Assembly (NCBI RefSeq): GCF_014645515.1
Contig: NZ_BMLW01000016.1
Location: 41,742-105,741, forward strand
Direction of reading: 5' to 3'
Length of the DNA stretch: 64,000 bases
Origin: Oceanobacillus neutriphilus
GTDB taxonomy: Bacteria; Bacillota; Bacilli; Bacillales; Amphibacillaceae
Shown here in pieces: positions 9,617 through 19,212 of the stretch (position 1 is the first letter of the stretch; the number at the start of each line of letters is the position of its first letter). The position numbers were made by a program, and so were the translations under genes. The notes below the pieces were generated by a model. That model had not been told where the DNA came from, made no database searches, and saw only the letters and a program-made list of their open reading frames with translations.

Positions 9617-9632
9617 GCTTCCTGTCTTTTTT
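9599..9632 (+). terminator. Terminator overlapping the ylbP stop codon
   Basis: AAAGACAcGAAGC ... GCTTCcTGTCTTTTTT forms a hairpin whose loop contains the TAA stop of ylbP, followed by six T residues. Confidence 0.75.
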
Positions 9633-9682
9633 CACATTTAAAAAGGATTTAATTTGATTCCCGGAAATCCGGACGATGTGGT

Positions 9683-10150
9683 TTACAAACGGGTCTTCTG
9701 AACATCCTCTATAAGATGATTTATTTTCCCCCATACAGTTTCATATACTTCAACCCGCTTTTTTAGATCTCTGTTTTCCTGCAGGGCTTCATTTAACTCT
9801 TCCCGCTTCACAAAATCTTCCTGCTGCGGCATATCTGTCCGCATTTTTTCTAGCAGTTGAATAGCAGTATCAATAGAATGAATGGAGGAAGATTCTATTG
9901 CCGGATAAGTAATTCGCTGCTTTAACCCTGCTTTTCTTTTTTCTTTTGCAGCCTGAACCTGCTCCTGACATTGCTTCCTTATCTTTGCATTCCAGCGAAA
10001 TCCGCATGCTGCCGCTGTTCTGGATAATTTTTCGGCAACTTCTTTAAATGCTTCTAATTGTGTTCTGCCCTCCTGAATACATTGTAATACTGTATCTGCT
10101 AATAATTGGTCCTCTTCTTCCGTCCAAGCATCCTGTCTTGTATCGTTCAT
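9683..10150 (-). CDS. gerR: RsfA/GerR-type sporulation transcription factor (YlbO)
   Basis: A 155-residue protein with an N-terminal Myb/SANT-like DNA-binding domain (WTEEEDQLLADTVLQCIQEG, then AACGFRWNAKIRKQC at about 45-60) and a C-terminal coiled-coil. This is the RsfA family; the ylbO homologue at this locus is GerR, which adjusts sigma-E and sigma-K gene expression in the mother cell. The start at 10150 has AGGAGG 6 bases upstream. The family also contains RsfA, so the symbol follows synteny (between ylbP and rpmF). Confidence 0.82.
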   Translation of the reverse strand: MNDTRQDAWTEEEDQLLADTVLQCIQEGRTQLEAFKEVAEKLSRTAAACGFRWNAKIRKQCQEQVQAAKEKRKAGLKQRITYPAIESSSIHSIDTAIQLLEKMRTDMPQQEDFVKREELNEALQENRDLKKRVEVYETVWGKINHLIEDVQKTRL

Positions 10151-10250
10151 AACATACCTCCTAATAGGGTTTGCTATCAATGTATGCAAAAAATAGGTAT
10201 GCTAGAATCGTTTTATATTAAAATTATCCAAATCACTTCATTTTCTCCAT

Positions 10251-10285
10251 AAAAAAACAGACCACCGTATTGTGATCTGCTTTTA
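10251..10285 (-). terminator. Terminator after rpmF
   Basis: Minus-strand GCAGATCAC ... GTGGTCTGT stem (one G-T pair) followed by seven T residues, 11 bases beyond the rpmF stop. Confidence 0.85.
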
Positions 10286-10295
10286 TTAATTGGAA

Positions 10296-10469
10296 TTAGT
10301 TACTTACAACTTCTTTTCCATCATAATGTCCGCAAGATTTGCAAACATGATGAGGTTTTGTTAATTCACCACAGTTAGAGCATTCTACCATACCAGGTAC
10401 GTGTAATTTTTTATGCGTACGGCGTTGGTTTTTTACTTTTTTGGAAGTTCTTCTTTTAGGTACTGCCAT
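10296..10469 (-). CDS. rpmF: 50S ribosomal protein L32
   Basis: A 57-residue basic protein beginning [11 protein letters not shown], with two CxxC zinc-ligand pairs (residues 30-33 and 43-46) in a zinc ribbon. It is part of the large ribosomal subunit. AAGGAGGTG lies at ideal distance before the ATG. It follows ylbN by 45 bases and ends in a strong terminator, so ylbN-rpmF form an operon as in B. subtilis. The four cysteines mark the zinc-binding form of L32. Confidence 0.97.
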   Translation of the reverse strand: MAVPKRRTSKKVKNQRRTHKKLHVPGMVECSNCGELTKPHHVCKSCGHYDGKEVVSN

Positions 10470-10514
10470 GACTTACACCTCCTTCAAAATGAAAGTAAAA
10501 CTTGAATCAGATTC

Positions 10515-11045
10515 TTATTTTTCTTTCGGCTTATTATTAAGGAGAGATTCCAATTTTTTTAGTCTTGGATCGATGGACTTCTCTTCCTTAGTTTCAGATA
10601 CAAATTCCCAGTCCTTCCCACTAGAAGGAGCTGCCTCATCCGAATCAGCGTTATCAGCAAAAACGCGGAATGGAATTTCCAATAATATATTTTCCTTGAT
10701 ATATGGTGTTAAGTCAAGAACTTCTCCCTGAATTGGATGAATTTCTTGTTCCTGTTCTTCTCTTCCATAATAAGCAGACGCAGAAAAAACCTCACTTGCA
10801 TCTATTTCAAACGGATAAGGAACATCCACCAATGTACGGGCACAAGGGAGTGTCATTTCTCCTTTTAAATGAAAGTTCACATAGAACTCTTCACCATGCA
10901 TGGTTACTTGTCCAGTCACATGCACTGGAGAAATTTTACGAATATCATTATTCATCATTTCCAGTTCTGTCACATCTGCTTGGCCATCAAAGAAATACGG
11001 CTCATTTACGGAACCTTTTCTAATCTGATTAATAGTTAATTTCAT
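10515..11045 (-). CDS. ylbN: YceD/DUF177 family protein YlbN
   Basis: A 176-residue protein of the YceD (DUF177) family that almost always precedes rpmF and is linked to 23S rRNA accumulation. The C..RTLVDVPYPFEID segment near residue 55-70 and the C-terminal GKDWEF...DPRLKKLESLL are family signatures. The start at 11045 (MKLTINQIRKG) is preceded by AGAGGTG; a GTG 3 codons earlier overlaps that ribosome site. The function is inferred from the family. Confidence 0.9.
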   Translation of the reverse strand: MKLTINQIRKGSVNEPYFFDGQADVTELEMMNNDIRKISPVHVTGQVTMHGEEFYVNFHLKGEMTLPCARTLVDVPYPFEIDASEVFSASAYYGREEQEQEIHPIQGEVLDLTPYIKENILLEIPFRVFADNADSDEAAPSSGKDWEFVSETKEEKSIDPRLKKLESLLNNKPKEK

Positions 11046-11225
11046 TAAAATCACCTCTAGGCAACAAGATAAATGATAAAAGAAAATGCCACGTTTGTCA
11101 ATATATTTTCTTTACAGAAGTAGTATTACCTAACAAAATAAGTACAAAACATCCGTTACAATCATTTTGGCAGCATTTTTCTCTTATATCATTCTTTTGC
11201 TTTTATTATTATTATTTTAATGCTT

Positions 11226-11974
11226 AACTCAATTTTCGCACCTAAGAATAAATATCTATAGCTTACAAGGATAAGCATGTTCTTCATTGTCCTGCTTGCA
11301 TTTTGTCACCTTTTTTATTGAAATGCAGATTGTGTATAGCGCCGCTCCGACCAACCACTACGCTTTCCATGGGGACGGCTTCAGCTAACTTGAAAAGAAA
11401 ACCGCTTTTCAAGTGGATCTTCAGCTCGCCCTGTTCCCATAGGAGTCTCCGTGGTTGGTCTGCGCTCAGTTAGGCTTCTACAGCGAATGAAAGAAATCAT
11501 ATCCTGATAGAGCTGGATGAAATAATCGCTTTTTGCTTGATAAAAAGACTATTTTAGTGGCCCAAATGGTTAACGTGGCAATTGAAACAATGACACACTA
11601 CACAGCATGAATAGTAAATACCAGGAATAGCTTTTATGAACAGAAAGTAATCGTGATGGGACATTTTTATATGCACCACGAAAAATATGTTCTTTACTAT
11701 CTAATTTCTATTGGCTCAATTGTATTAAAAGGTATAGAATCCCCTGCTAGCGGAGGCGGACCGTTTTGACTTAGCATCATCTGAAGATCCACTTTTGCCA
11801 AGTGCTCTTCTTGGCAAAAGTTAGCTAAAGAGCATGCCCCCAGGAAAGCAAAACGGTCCGCCGCAGCGGTAGCCTCACGTATTACCTTCTTTCCAGCTAG
11901 CGTTTATGCTTTATCAAGAGATAGGTGGAAGGAATGATCAACACATGTCTTAATGATAAGCAAGTTATTTTTTA
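11226..11974. repeat. Large structured non-coding repeat, copy 1
   Basis: About 750 bp without coding potential, alignable from end to end with 23255-24136. It contains module A (11351-11458), bounded by CCAACCAC and GTGGTTGG with an inner perfect 10-bp hairpin (arms 11388-11397 and 11405-11414). It also contains module B (11755-11862), bounded by GGCGGACCGTTTTG and its exact complement, with an inner perfect 12-bp hairpin (arms 11791-11802 and 11810-11821). Modules A and B share CTGAAGATCCACTT ... AAGTTAGCT..AAG on opposite strands, so the element carries related inverted modules about 300 bp apart. The flanks (11055-11225 and 11975-12050) show nothing else. Confidence 0.8.
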
Positions 11975-12116
11975 AGATGCGAAAGTTGCGTGCTTAATAT
12001 GTAAGAAATTATAACCTTTTATAAATGAATATCCAAACAAAATACATATTTATCGTAAATCTGTTTACAGCTCTGAATATGTTAAAATAGAATTACTTAA
12101 AAATAGAGGTGAGTGC

Positions 12117-13322
12117 ATGAAAGCTTGCGGTTTAGTTGTAGAATATAACCCTTTCCACTATGGGCATCAATATCATTTAAAACAGGCAAAGGAAAAAACA
12201 AATGCTGATTGTGTTGTTGCTGTTATGAGCGGGAACTTCTTACAGCGTGGAGAACCTGCTATTATGGATAAATTCAGCCGGGCTAAAGCAGCAATTCTTG
12301 GGGGAGTAGATCTGGTTATAGAGCTGCCTTATGTTTATGCTGTTCAGTATAGTGATTATTTTGCCAAGGGAGCGATTGATATCCTCTATCATTCTGGAGT
12401 AAATTCAATATGCTTTGGCAGTGAATCGGGGAATATCCATTCTTTTTCGGATGCTTATCTGCTCAAAAAACTGCATCATGATCAATATGAAGCCCACGTG
12501 AAAATATACTTAAATGAGGGGTACGCATACCCTGATGCAGCAACGAAAGCTTATCAAAGTATTTTTGGCATTTCTGATATACTTGATGTGTCCAAACCGA
12601 ATAATATATTAGGTTTAAGTTACGTTCAGGCAATTAAAGACTCTCAGTACCCTATAAAGCCTGTTACCATTAAACGTATTCAGAATAATTATCATGATAC
12701 TGCCATTACTGGAAATATTGCCAGCGCAACAAGTATCCGTAAAGAAGTGCTTAAAAATCCTTCTGCATCTGAATCGGCTGCAGAAACAATGCCGGCAGCT
12801 ACTTTAGATATTTTAAAAAGTTATAAATATAAAGCAGGCTGCTGGCATGATTGGGAATTATATTTTCCTTTTTTAAAATACCGTGTACAAACAATGACTT
12901 TGACCGAATTAAAACAAATAGAAGGCATTGTTGAAGGACTTGAATATCGAATCATACGTACCGCTTCAGACGCTTCATCTTTTCAAGAATGGATGGCTGC
13001 TTTAAAAACAAAACGGTACACATGGACCAGGCTTCAGCGTATATTTGTTCATATTTTAACGAACACAAAAAAGGAAGGAACAATGCTTGCAAATAATGTA
13101 GGATACATGCGGATTCTTGCTATGAATAAAACTGGACAGGCTTATCTGAATCAGCAGAAAAAGCAAGCAGGTCTCCCGTTTATTACAAAAATCAATCAAA
13201 TACAGCATCCATTCCTGCAAATAGAAGAGAGAGCCGCCAAAGCATATTACAGTGTCTTAACCGGCAGTAAACATCGCAAATTCTTCTTGCAGGAAATTAA
13301 ATCTCCGATTATTATAAAGTAA
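12117..13322 (+). CDS. tmcAL: tRNA(Met) cytidine acetate ligase TmcAL (YlbM)
   Basis: A 401-residue enzyme that uses acetate and ATP to form N4-acetylcytidine at the wobble position of elongator tRNA-Met. The N-terminal nucleotidyltransferase-like signature GLVVEYNPFHYGHQYHL (about 5-21), VMSGNFLQRGEPA near 35-48 and SATSIRKE near 205 match YlbM. AGAGGTG lies before the ATG, and a possible sigma-A promoter (TTTACA, 18 bp, TAGAAT) lies upstream. It is monocistronic, facing ylbL, with a shared hairpin between them. The large non-coding repeat separates it from ylbN. Confidence 0.93.
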   Translation: MKACGLVVEYNPFHYGHQYHLKQAKEKTNADCVVAVMSGNFLQRGEPAIMDKFSRAKAAILGGVDLVIELPYVYAVQYSDYFAKGAIDILYHSGVNSICFGSESGNIHSFSDAYLLKKLHHDQYEAHVKIYLNEGYAYPDAATKAYQSIFGISDILDVSKPNNILGLSYVQAIKDSQYPIKPVTIKRIQNNYHDTAITGNIASATSIRKEVLKNPSASESAAETMPAATLDILKSYKYKAGCWHDWELYFPFLKYRVQTMTLTELKQIEGIVEGLEYRIIRTASDASSFQEWMAALKTKRYTWTRLQRIFVHILTNTKKEGTMLANNVGYMRILAMNKTGQAYLNQQKKQAGLPFITKINQIQHPFLQIEERAAKAYYSVLTGSKHRKFFLQEIKSPIIIK

Positions 13323-13472
13323 AATCCTTTCAGTGAGCGTTTCGTTCTTCTTTCACTGGGGATGAAACGGCAGAAACACTTGATATTAAAGAAATTACAT
13401 CCGGATTAAATTCACAGTATTAGAAGAGAGACTGATAGCTGCTCCATTTTTAAAATAAGTAAATTGACACGA

Positions 13473-13522
13473 AAAAAGGATTTCCGCATCACTACTGATA
13501 TGTGATACAGAAATCCCTTTTA
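13473..13522 (-). terminator. Terminator between tmcAL and ylbL
   Basis: A GGATTTC...ATCAC / GTGAT...GAAATCC stem with A/T-rich flanks on both sides stands just beyond the ylbL stop; it could serve both convergent genes. Confidence 0.8.
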
Positions 13523-13524
13523 TT

Positions 13525-14550
13525 TTATTCATCAGCAATGCTTTCTAAATACTCTACCGCATCTTCAAAAGTATCCACTGGAACGATTTCCATGTCTGTT
13601 CCTATACTTTCTGCAGTCTCAACCGCTACTTGATAATTAGAGCCTTCTCTCCCTCCTTCGTTTGGAGCAAAGAAAATGTCCACACCCTCTTTGTCAGATG
13701 CCACCACTTTCTTGTCCACTCCGCCAATCCTGCCAACATTTCCTTCATAATCAATTTCACCAGTTCCGCCGATTTGTTTACCATTTGTTAAGTCTTCTTC
13801 TACCAACTGATCATAAATCTCTAATGAAAACATAAGCCCTGCACTTGGACCGCCGATACTTCCGCTGGAAAAATGAATTTTTGGATTTACCGTAACTCCC
13901 CGGTCTGTCACAAGATTAATTCCAATCCCTATACGGCTGCCTTCATCATCTAACGGTTCTAACTCCAGATCTGCTGTATGCTCTTCATCATCTCTTTCAT
14001 ACATAACAGTTACAGTATCTCCCGCTTCTTTCCCGTCAATATAATTAATCAAATCCTGAGATTCATGAACTTCTGTATCATCAATTCCAGTAATACGGTC
14101 GCCGCTTTCTAATTTACCTTCTGCAGGCAGCCCTTCTACCGCCGCCACTACATATACACCATTATACGAAATTTCTATATCTTTATCAGCCGCTTCATAA
14201 GCAACCACTGTTGCGGCTTGCTGTGAGCTTTCCATCACTTGAAGCTGTGCAGCCATGTAGTCTTCCTGGGACATTCCTTCCGGGAATACCTGATCTAACG
14301 GCAGAATATCATGATGTGGTAATAATAAAGCAGCGGCGTACAAAACGGGTGTCGCCTGCATTCCACTGACTGTTACTAAATGCATATCACCCTCGCTTGG
14401 ATAGCTGTCTTCTACCTCTACAATTGGATCTAGCGGGTCAGCCCCGCCTGGTTTTTGTATATAATACGGTAATTGATAAACTCCTAAAAAATAAACAATT
14501 AACACAATGGCTAATAAACCTATAATTCTTTTTTTTGATAAACGAAACAC
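13525..14550 (-). CDS. ylbL: YlbL, membrane-anchored PDZ and Lon-like serine protease
   Basis: A 341-residue protein with an N-terminal membrane helix (about 8-27), a PDZ domain (about 120-200) and a C-terminal Lon-type (S16) protease domain. The catalytic serine lies in GGPSAGL near 240 and the lysine in GGVDKKVVAS near 285. In B. subtilis YlbL acts with CtpA to degrade the division inhibitor YneA after DNA damage. The start is GTG at 14550, supported by AAGGGG 8 bases upstream. The active site faces outward. Confidence 0.92.
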   Translation of the reverse strand: MFRLSKKRIIGLLAIVLIVYFLGVYQLPYYIQKPGGADPLDPIVEVEDSYPSEGDMHLVTVSGMQATPVLYAAALLLPHHDILPLDQVFPEGMSQEDYMAAQLQVMESSQQAATVVAYEAADKDIEISYNGVYVVAAVEGLPAEGKLESGDRITGIDDTEVHESQDLINYIDGKEAGDTVTVMYERDDEEHTADLELEPLDDEGSRIGIGINLVTDRGVTVNPKIHFSSGSIGGPSAGLMFSLEIYDQLVEEDLTNGKQIGGTGEIDYEGNVGRIGGVDKKVVASDKEGVDIFFAPNEGGREGSNYQVAVETAESIGTDMEIVPVDTFEDAVEYLESIADE

Positions 14551-14776
14551 TTGTTATTCCCCTTCCCGGCACCTTTACTAAAAATATATCTATGGCATAT
14601 TTTTATATGGTATTCGCGTATATATCTTATATAACAATTTTATTTTAGCAATATTATACATCGGACAAGCTAGCATTATTCTACTACTTCCCACAATAAT
14701 TGTACAGAGTGGATACTTCATTACAGAAAGTACAGGCAACATAATGACGCTTTCTTTCTAATAGGGGGACATCAGA

Positions 14777-15985
14777 TTGAAGCAAAAACTAAAAACGCTC
14801 GGTTATGCTGGCATATCAATTTTTTTATGCCTTAGTTTAATAAGATTTCCGGATCAGGCATTAGAGGCAGCTATCCGCGGATTAAATATGTGGTGGGAGG
14901 TTGTCTTCCCGTCTCTGTTACCATTTTTTATAACAGCTGAGTTATTATTAGCATTTGGGGTTGTTAAATTTTTAGGTGTTTTATTTGAACCGATTATGAG
15001 GCCGTTATTTAATATACCCGGTGCAGGCAGTTTCGGGTGGATCATGGGAATGGCGAGCGGTTACCCGACAGGAGCAAAAATAGCAGCTCGGCTCCGGGAA
15101 GAAAAACAAGTAACGCAGATAGAGGCTGAAAGGCTGGTATCCTTCACAAATAATTCAAGTCCACTCTTTATATTCGGAGCCATTTCTGCCGGTTTTTTTT
15201 ATAACATTAAGCTGGGTTTGCTGCTGGCAATTTGCCATTATTCAGCAAATACTATCGTCGGAGTCATCATGCGTTTTCATGGAAAGAAACAGGAACAGCA
15301 CTTGACCAAGAAAAAAAGATATCCATTTTCACTGAAAAGAGCATTTCAAGAGATGCACCGAAACCGTTTAAAGAATACTCGCCCTTTTGGCGAAATATTA
15401 GGAGATGCCGTATTAAATTCGATCCAGACACTTGTTATGGTCGGCGGTTTTATTATTTTATTTTCTGTATTAATTAAACTTCTTTTTCTGATGGATATAA
15501 CACCAATGATTGCAGCTTTTATTGAACCGGTTCTTCCTATTTTCGAAATGCCAAAAGAATTGGGACTGCCATTTATATCAGGGTTATTCGAAATTACTGT
15601 TGGATCAAATTTAATATCTCAAGTAGCAACTGATTCACTATTGCAAAAAGCAATTTTAATCAGTTTCATCCTTGGATTTAACGGTTTATCCATACAAGCG
15701 CAGGTTGCCAGTATTTTAGCCAAGACAGATATCCGTTTCTACCCATATTTCTTAGCCCGGCTCTTACATGGCACGATTGCTGTTATTTTAACTGTTTTAT
15801 TATACAAACCGCTATATCTCGATCGAATCGTTATCAACTCTAATGAAATTCCCGCTGCAACCATGCAGGATTCCTCCGTTTGGATGAATACTTACTATTT
15901 TTTACAGAATATTGGCCCGTCAATAACTATCTTAAGTTTAGCAGCAGCTATCTTTATTATTATCTATAAAATAAAAAAGAGATAA
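14777..15985 (+). CDS. ylbJ: Sporulation integral membrane protein YlbJ
   Basis: A 402-residue polytopic membrane protein with two 'Gate' (nucleoside-recognition) domains containing GWIMGMASGYPTGAK near residue 90 and a later ISGLFEITVGSNLIS near 270. YlbJ is made under sigma-E and is needed for heat-resistant spores. The start is TTG at 14777, chosen because AGGGGG lies 8 bases upstream and there is no better start nearby. It converges on coaD across a long hairpin. Its transport substrate is unknown. Confidence 0.92.
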   Translation: MKQKLKTLGYAGISIFLCLSLIRFPDQALEAAIRGLNMWWEVVFPSLLPFFITAELLLAFGVVKFLGVLFEPIMRPLFNIPGAGSFGWIMGMASGYPTGAKIAARLREEKQVTQIEAERLVSFTNNSSPLFIFGAISAGFFYNIKLGLLLAICHYSANTIVGVIMRFHGKKQEQHLTKKKRYPFSLKRAFQEMHRNRLKNTRPFGEILGDAVLNSIQTLVMVGGFIILFSVLIKLLFLMDITPMIAAFIEPVLPIFEMPKELGLPFISGLFEITVGSNLISQVATDSLLQKAILISFILGFNGLSIQAQVASILAKTDIRFYPYFLARLLHGTIAVILTVLLYKPLYLDRIVINSNEIPAATMQDSSVWMNTYYFLQNIGPSITILSLAAAIFIIIYKIKKR

Positions 15986-15991
15986 ATTATA

Positions 15992-16049
15992 TTCATAGTG
16001 TACAACAAAAGAGGGCCTCATCCGGCTCTCTTTTGTTGTACACTATGAA
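15992..16049. terminator. 22-bp perfect stem between convergent ylbJ and coaD
   Basis: TTCATAGTGTACAACAAAAGAG and its exact complement enclose a 14-base GC-rich loop. The position between two convergent genes suggests a bidirectional terminator, although there is no separate T-run outside the stem. Confidence 0.75.
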
Positions 16050-16109
16050 CAGATAAATATATAAGTTGAGCTTATTATGTAATGAACAGAATTCATGCAT
16101 TCAACTTTT

Positions 16110-16592
<483 letters not shown>

Positions 16593-17162
16593 TCACGCTT
16601 CCTCGCTTTCCTCGATTTGGTAAATAGTAACTTGAACTAAACCGCCATAATCTGCTTGTTTGATTGCTTTTAAAGATTTATACGCATTTGGCAGCATATT
16701 AGACTTATCATGCTCACAATACACAATAGCATTCTTTTTAAGCATTTGATTATCGAGAAGGTAATCAAGTAATTTTAAATAGTCTTTATTTTTATACGGC
16801 GGGTCCAGAAGTACTAAATCGAATTGCAATTCACGTTTAGAAATTGCCTTTAAAGCGCGCTGTGCATCATTTCGATATACTTCTGCCTGCTGTTCCAGTT
16901 TTAGCGTTTTCAAATTCTCTTTAATGGTTTGTACTGCCTTTGGATGCTTGTCTACAAAAATCATCTTAGACATTTCTCTGCTCAACGCTTCAATTCCAAG
17001 TGATCCGCTTCCAGCAAATAAATCTAATCCTAATCCGCCTGAAAAAAAAGGACCCATTATTTGAAATACAGCTTCTTTTACTTTATCAGTAGTCGGTCTT
17101 GTAGATTCGCCAGCAACACTTTTTAACCCTCTTCCCTTATGTATTCCAGCTATTACACGCAC
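16593..17162 (-). CDS. rsmD: 16S rRNA (guanine966-N2)-methyltransferase RsmD
   Basis: A 189-residue SAM-dependent methyltransferase. RVIAGIHKGRGLK at the start, the SAM loop LDLFAGSGSLGIEALSR (about 45-60) and the catalytic LLDPPYKNKDY (about 119-129) identify it. It methylates G966 of 16S rRNA. The start is GTG at 17162 with GAGGTG upstream. It is nearly fused to coaD; about 340 bases separate it from ylbG. Confidence 0.94.
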   Translation of the reverse strand: MRVIAGIHKGRGLKSVAGESTRPTTDKVKEAVFQIMGPFFSGGLGLDLFAGSGSLGIEALSREMSKMIFVDKHPKAVQTIKENLKTLKLEQQAEVYRNDAQRALKAISKRELQFDLVLLDPPYKNKDYLKLLDYLLDNQMLKKNAIVYCEHDKSNMLPNAYKSLKAIKQADYGGLVQVTIYQIEESEEA

Positions 17163-17391
17163 TCCAGGTCACCTCAGCTCTTTTTGGCTCGTCAATAGTC
17201 TACCACGATTCTTAGCTTTAGCAAATTATTTTATTTTGATATGTATATTATTTTTTGCATTGTCTATAATAATATAATGATTCAGCTAAACATGATTTAG
17301 TTGAAACGGATAAGGCTTATTCTTCCCCATAAGCTCTTCATCCGGTTTCTCCTCTCCCTTTAGCCTTTTATTTTTATTTAAAAATAAAAGC
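17163..17391. other. Intergenic stretch upstream of rsmD with an imperfect inverted repeat
   Basis: No gene is visible. At 17304-17348 an imperfect inverted repeat pairs AAACGGATAAGGCTTAT with ATAAGCTCTTCATCCGGTTT. It has no T-run and its role is unclear; it could be part of the rsmD leader or a degenerate terminator. Confidence 0.4.
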
Positions 17392-17423
17392 ACCTGCAGT
17401 AGTTTTCACTGCAGGTTTTTTTC
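17392..17423. terminator. Terminator after ylbG
   Basis: ACCTGCAGT ... ACTGCAGGT is a perfect 9-bp stem followed by T-runs on both strands. It lies about 80 bases beyond the ylbG stop. Confidence 0.8.
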
Positions 17424-17505
17424 TTTTTATATACAATTTATACAAGTACAGCAGGCTGTAAGACTCCTATTTCTAAAAATAAAGAAACAAGCTGTCCAAA
17501 CCTGC

Positions 17506-17778
17506 CTAAATCCCCATTTTATAATCATATTGCTTTGCTTTATCCGGCTTTGCATTCTCATAGTTTGTCGGAATAAATGGCTTTTGGGACCGTTCCACTT
17601 TAGAAACGAAAGCAAACTGATTAAACTTTTTCTCAATAGCATCAATATCCTCACGATTAACATAAATAACCGCATATCGATGTTTTTTAGATACATGAAT
17701 AAGGTGACCATGTTTTTTTAGCTGTCTGACATTTTTCATATGTTGAAACCAGACCACAATTCCCTGCCTTTCTACCAT
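17506..17778 (-). CDS. ylbG: DUF2129 family protein YlbG
   Basis: A 90-residue cytosolic protein. The N-terminal ERQGIVVWFQHMKNVRQLKKHGHLIHVSK... region and the central YAVIYVN are typical of the UPF0298/DUF2129 family. The function is unknown; the gene is conserved next to ylbF in Bacillales. It lies 21 bases after ricF on the same strand, so the two are probably cotranscribed, with a terminator downstream. Confidence 0.9.
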   Translation of the reverse strand: MVERQGIVVWFQHMKNVRQLKKHGHLIHVSKKHRYAVIYVNREDIDAIEKKFNQFAFVSKVERSQKPFIPTNYENAKPDKAKQYDYKMGI

Positions 17779-17799
17779 GCTGCCATCCTCCCCCTTTAT

Positions 17800-18237
17800 T
17801 TATGATGCACAGCCGCAAGCTCCGCCACTGCCGCAGCCGCACCCGCTATCTGTCAATGCTGCACCGTCTTTAGGAGCTTTAATCTGCTCACTGACACTCT
17901 CAGCTACAAACTGGCTAATTTCATCCAAAAGTTTTTGCAGATTTCTTTCCGCAATTTTAAAAGCCGCTACTTTATCATGCATATCCATATCACGCTTTTT
18001 GGAACGCACCTGCTTCATAATATCATAATAATCCGGGTGATACCTGCCGAACCGCTGCACATCTTCATAATGCTCTTTGACATCTGCAAATGTTCTAATT
18101 AGATTCTGTGCTTCCTTATCTTCATCCAAAGCTTTCTTTGCTGATTGATATTGCTCCATTACATCGGACTGTAAAATCATCCTTCCAACAAGTTCCGATT
18201 CATCTAATATATCTACATATTCCATTGTAGCAATCAT
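17800..18237 (-). CDS. ricF: RicF (YlbF), subunit of the Y-complex RicAFT
   Basis: A 145-residue helical protein of the YlbF/YmcA family. With RicA (YmcA) and RicT (YaaT) it forms the RicAFT complex, which carries iron-sulfur clusters and promotes RNase Y-dependent mRNA maturation, competence, sporulation and biofilm formation. The YEDVQRFGRYHPDY segment (about 58-72) and the C-terminal CGCGSGGACGCAS cluster, likely Fe-S ligands, are diagnostic. The ATG at 18237 has GGAGG at correct spacing; a GTG two codons upstream overlaps it. Confidence 0.92.
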   Translation of the reverse strand: MIATMEYVDILDESELVGRMILQSDVMEQYQSAKKALDEDKEAQNLIRTFADVKEHYEDVQRFGRYHPDYYDIMKQVRSKKRDMDMHDKVAAFKIAERNLQKLLDEISQFVAESVSEQIKAPKDGAALTDSGCGCGSGGACGCAS

Positions 18238-18412
18238 TTTCACACCTCCGCGAACAAATTAATAAATGTAATAAAAAGAGAGTATCTCTTAAGTAAGGTT
18301 TATGCCATTAACTATTAAATTAGATGTTATTCAGCTTAGCTGCATCATTAATTCTTAATAGTTATCCTTTTTATCATACCATTTTATGATTTGAAAGAAA
18401 ACAGAGGTGACT

Positions 18413-18646
18413 TTAATCCTTCATTGATTTAGCCATCTCTGCGAACATTCTTACCATTTGTAGTTGATTCGAGAAGGTATTTACTTTTTGGGGAAATGTT
18501 TTTCCATAAAATTTCTTTGCTTCTTTTTTTAATTCCGTGAGACGATTAGGATCCCGCATCAAATAACGATACCATATCGGATGATACCGGACAAATTCTG
18601 CAATATCTGGATTTTGTTTAAGATAAGTGATTACTTCATTATCCAT
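18413..18646 (-). CDS. ylbE: YlbE-like protein
   Basis: A 77-residue protein of the YlbE family (EVITYLKQNPDIAEFVRYHPIWYRYLMRDP...). The function is unknown. AGAGGGG precedes the ATG. It lies 10 bases after ylbD, so the two probably share a transcript, as in B. subtilis where both belong to a sporulation-associated group. Confidence 0.88.
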   Translation of the reverse strand: MDNEVITYLKQNPDIAEFVRYHPIWYRYLMRDPNRLTELKKEAKKFYGKTFPQKVNTFSNQLQMVRMFAEMAKSMKD

Positions 18647-18656
18647 TTTATCCCCT

Positions 18657-19061
18657 CTAATCTCTTCTTAATGAAAAAGGAGCCTTGGGTGTTTTAGTAG
18701 CAGAAGGCTTTTTAATATCGCCAATCATTTCCTGGACCGTTCCAATAGCTTTACTTAACTGCTCAATTTGTCCCTGTACCTTTTCTGTATCTAAATTTTG
18801 TGTGTAATCCATAATCTGCCGGATAAGATCAGAATGATCTGTTTTCTTGCTTTTTTTGCTTTCTTGACTTTTCGGTTGTGTATCCGTATCGGGGTCTTCG
18901 GTTTTATATTCTTTCCAAAAAGGATCATCTTCATCTAAAATGGCCCACTTCTCATAAAATTCCTGCCATCCCCTGCCACTTTTTCTGATTTCCTCCAACA
19001 ACTTAGGATGGCGATTCACAAAATTTTTAAATGCTGCAACACTGGGATGTAATTGATTCAT
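18657..19061 (-). CDS. ylbD: YlbD, putative spore coat protein
   Basis: A 134-residue protein with an N-terminal LHPSVAAFKNFVNRHPKLLEEIRKSGRGWQEFYEKWAILDEDDP-type segment characteristic of YlbD. An acidic, serine-rich middle (about 50-70) and a helical C-terminal half follow. YlbD is listed as a spore coat protein in B. subtilis. It lies between ylbC and ylbE; a hairpin separates it from ylbC. Confidence 0.87.
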   Translation of the reverse strand: MNQLHPSVAAFKNFVNRHPKLLEEIRKSGRGWQEFYEKWAILDEDDPFWKEYKTEDPDTDTQPKSQESKKSKKTDHSDLIRQIMDYTQNLDTEKVQGQIEQLSKAIGTVQEMIGDIKKPSATKTPKAPFSLRRD

Positions 19062-19166
19062 TCTCTCTCACCGTCCTTTTTTTATTACAACTTCCTACAA
19101 TAACTTATGTAAATTGCTTAAAAATGTGCTTATGGCTCAGAACGAAAAGCATCATTCTCTACATTA

Positions 19167-19200
19167 ATAAAGAAGCCCCCAAAATTGGAGACTTCTTTTA
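19167..19200 (-). terminator. Terminator after ylbC
   Basis: AAAGAAG.CCCCAA ... TTGG...CTTCTTT stem, 12 bases beyond the ylbC stop. Confidence 0.65.
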
Positions 19201-19212
19201 CTAATAAGTATA

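Noticed and set aside
11226..11974. Possible CRISPR array or degraded insertion sequence in the large repeat
   Set aside because: No regular repeat-spacer pattern and no transposase coding remains in any frame; the symmetry is that of nested hairpins.
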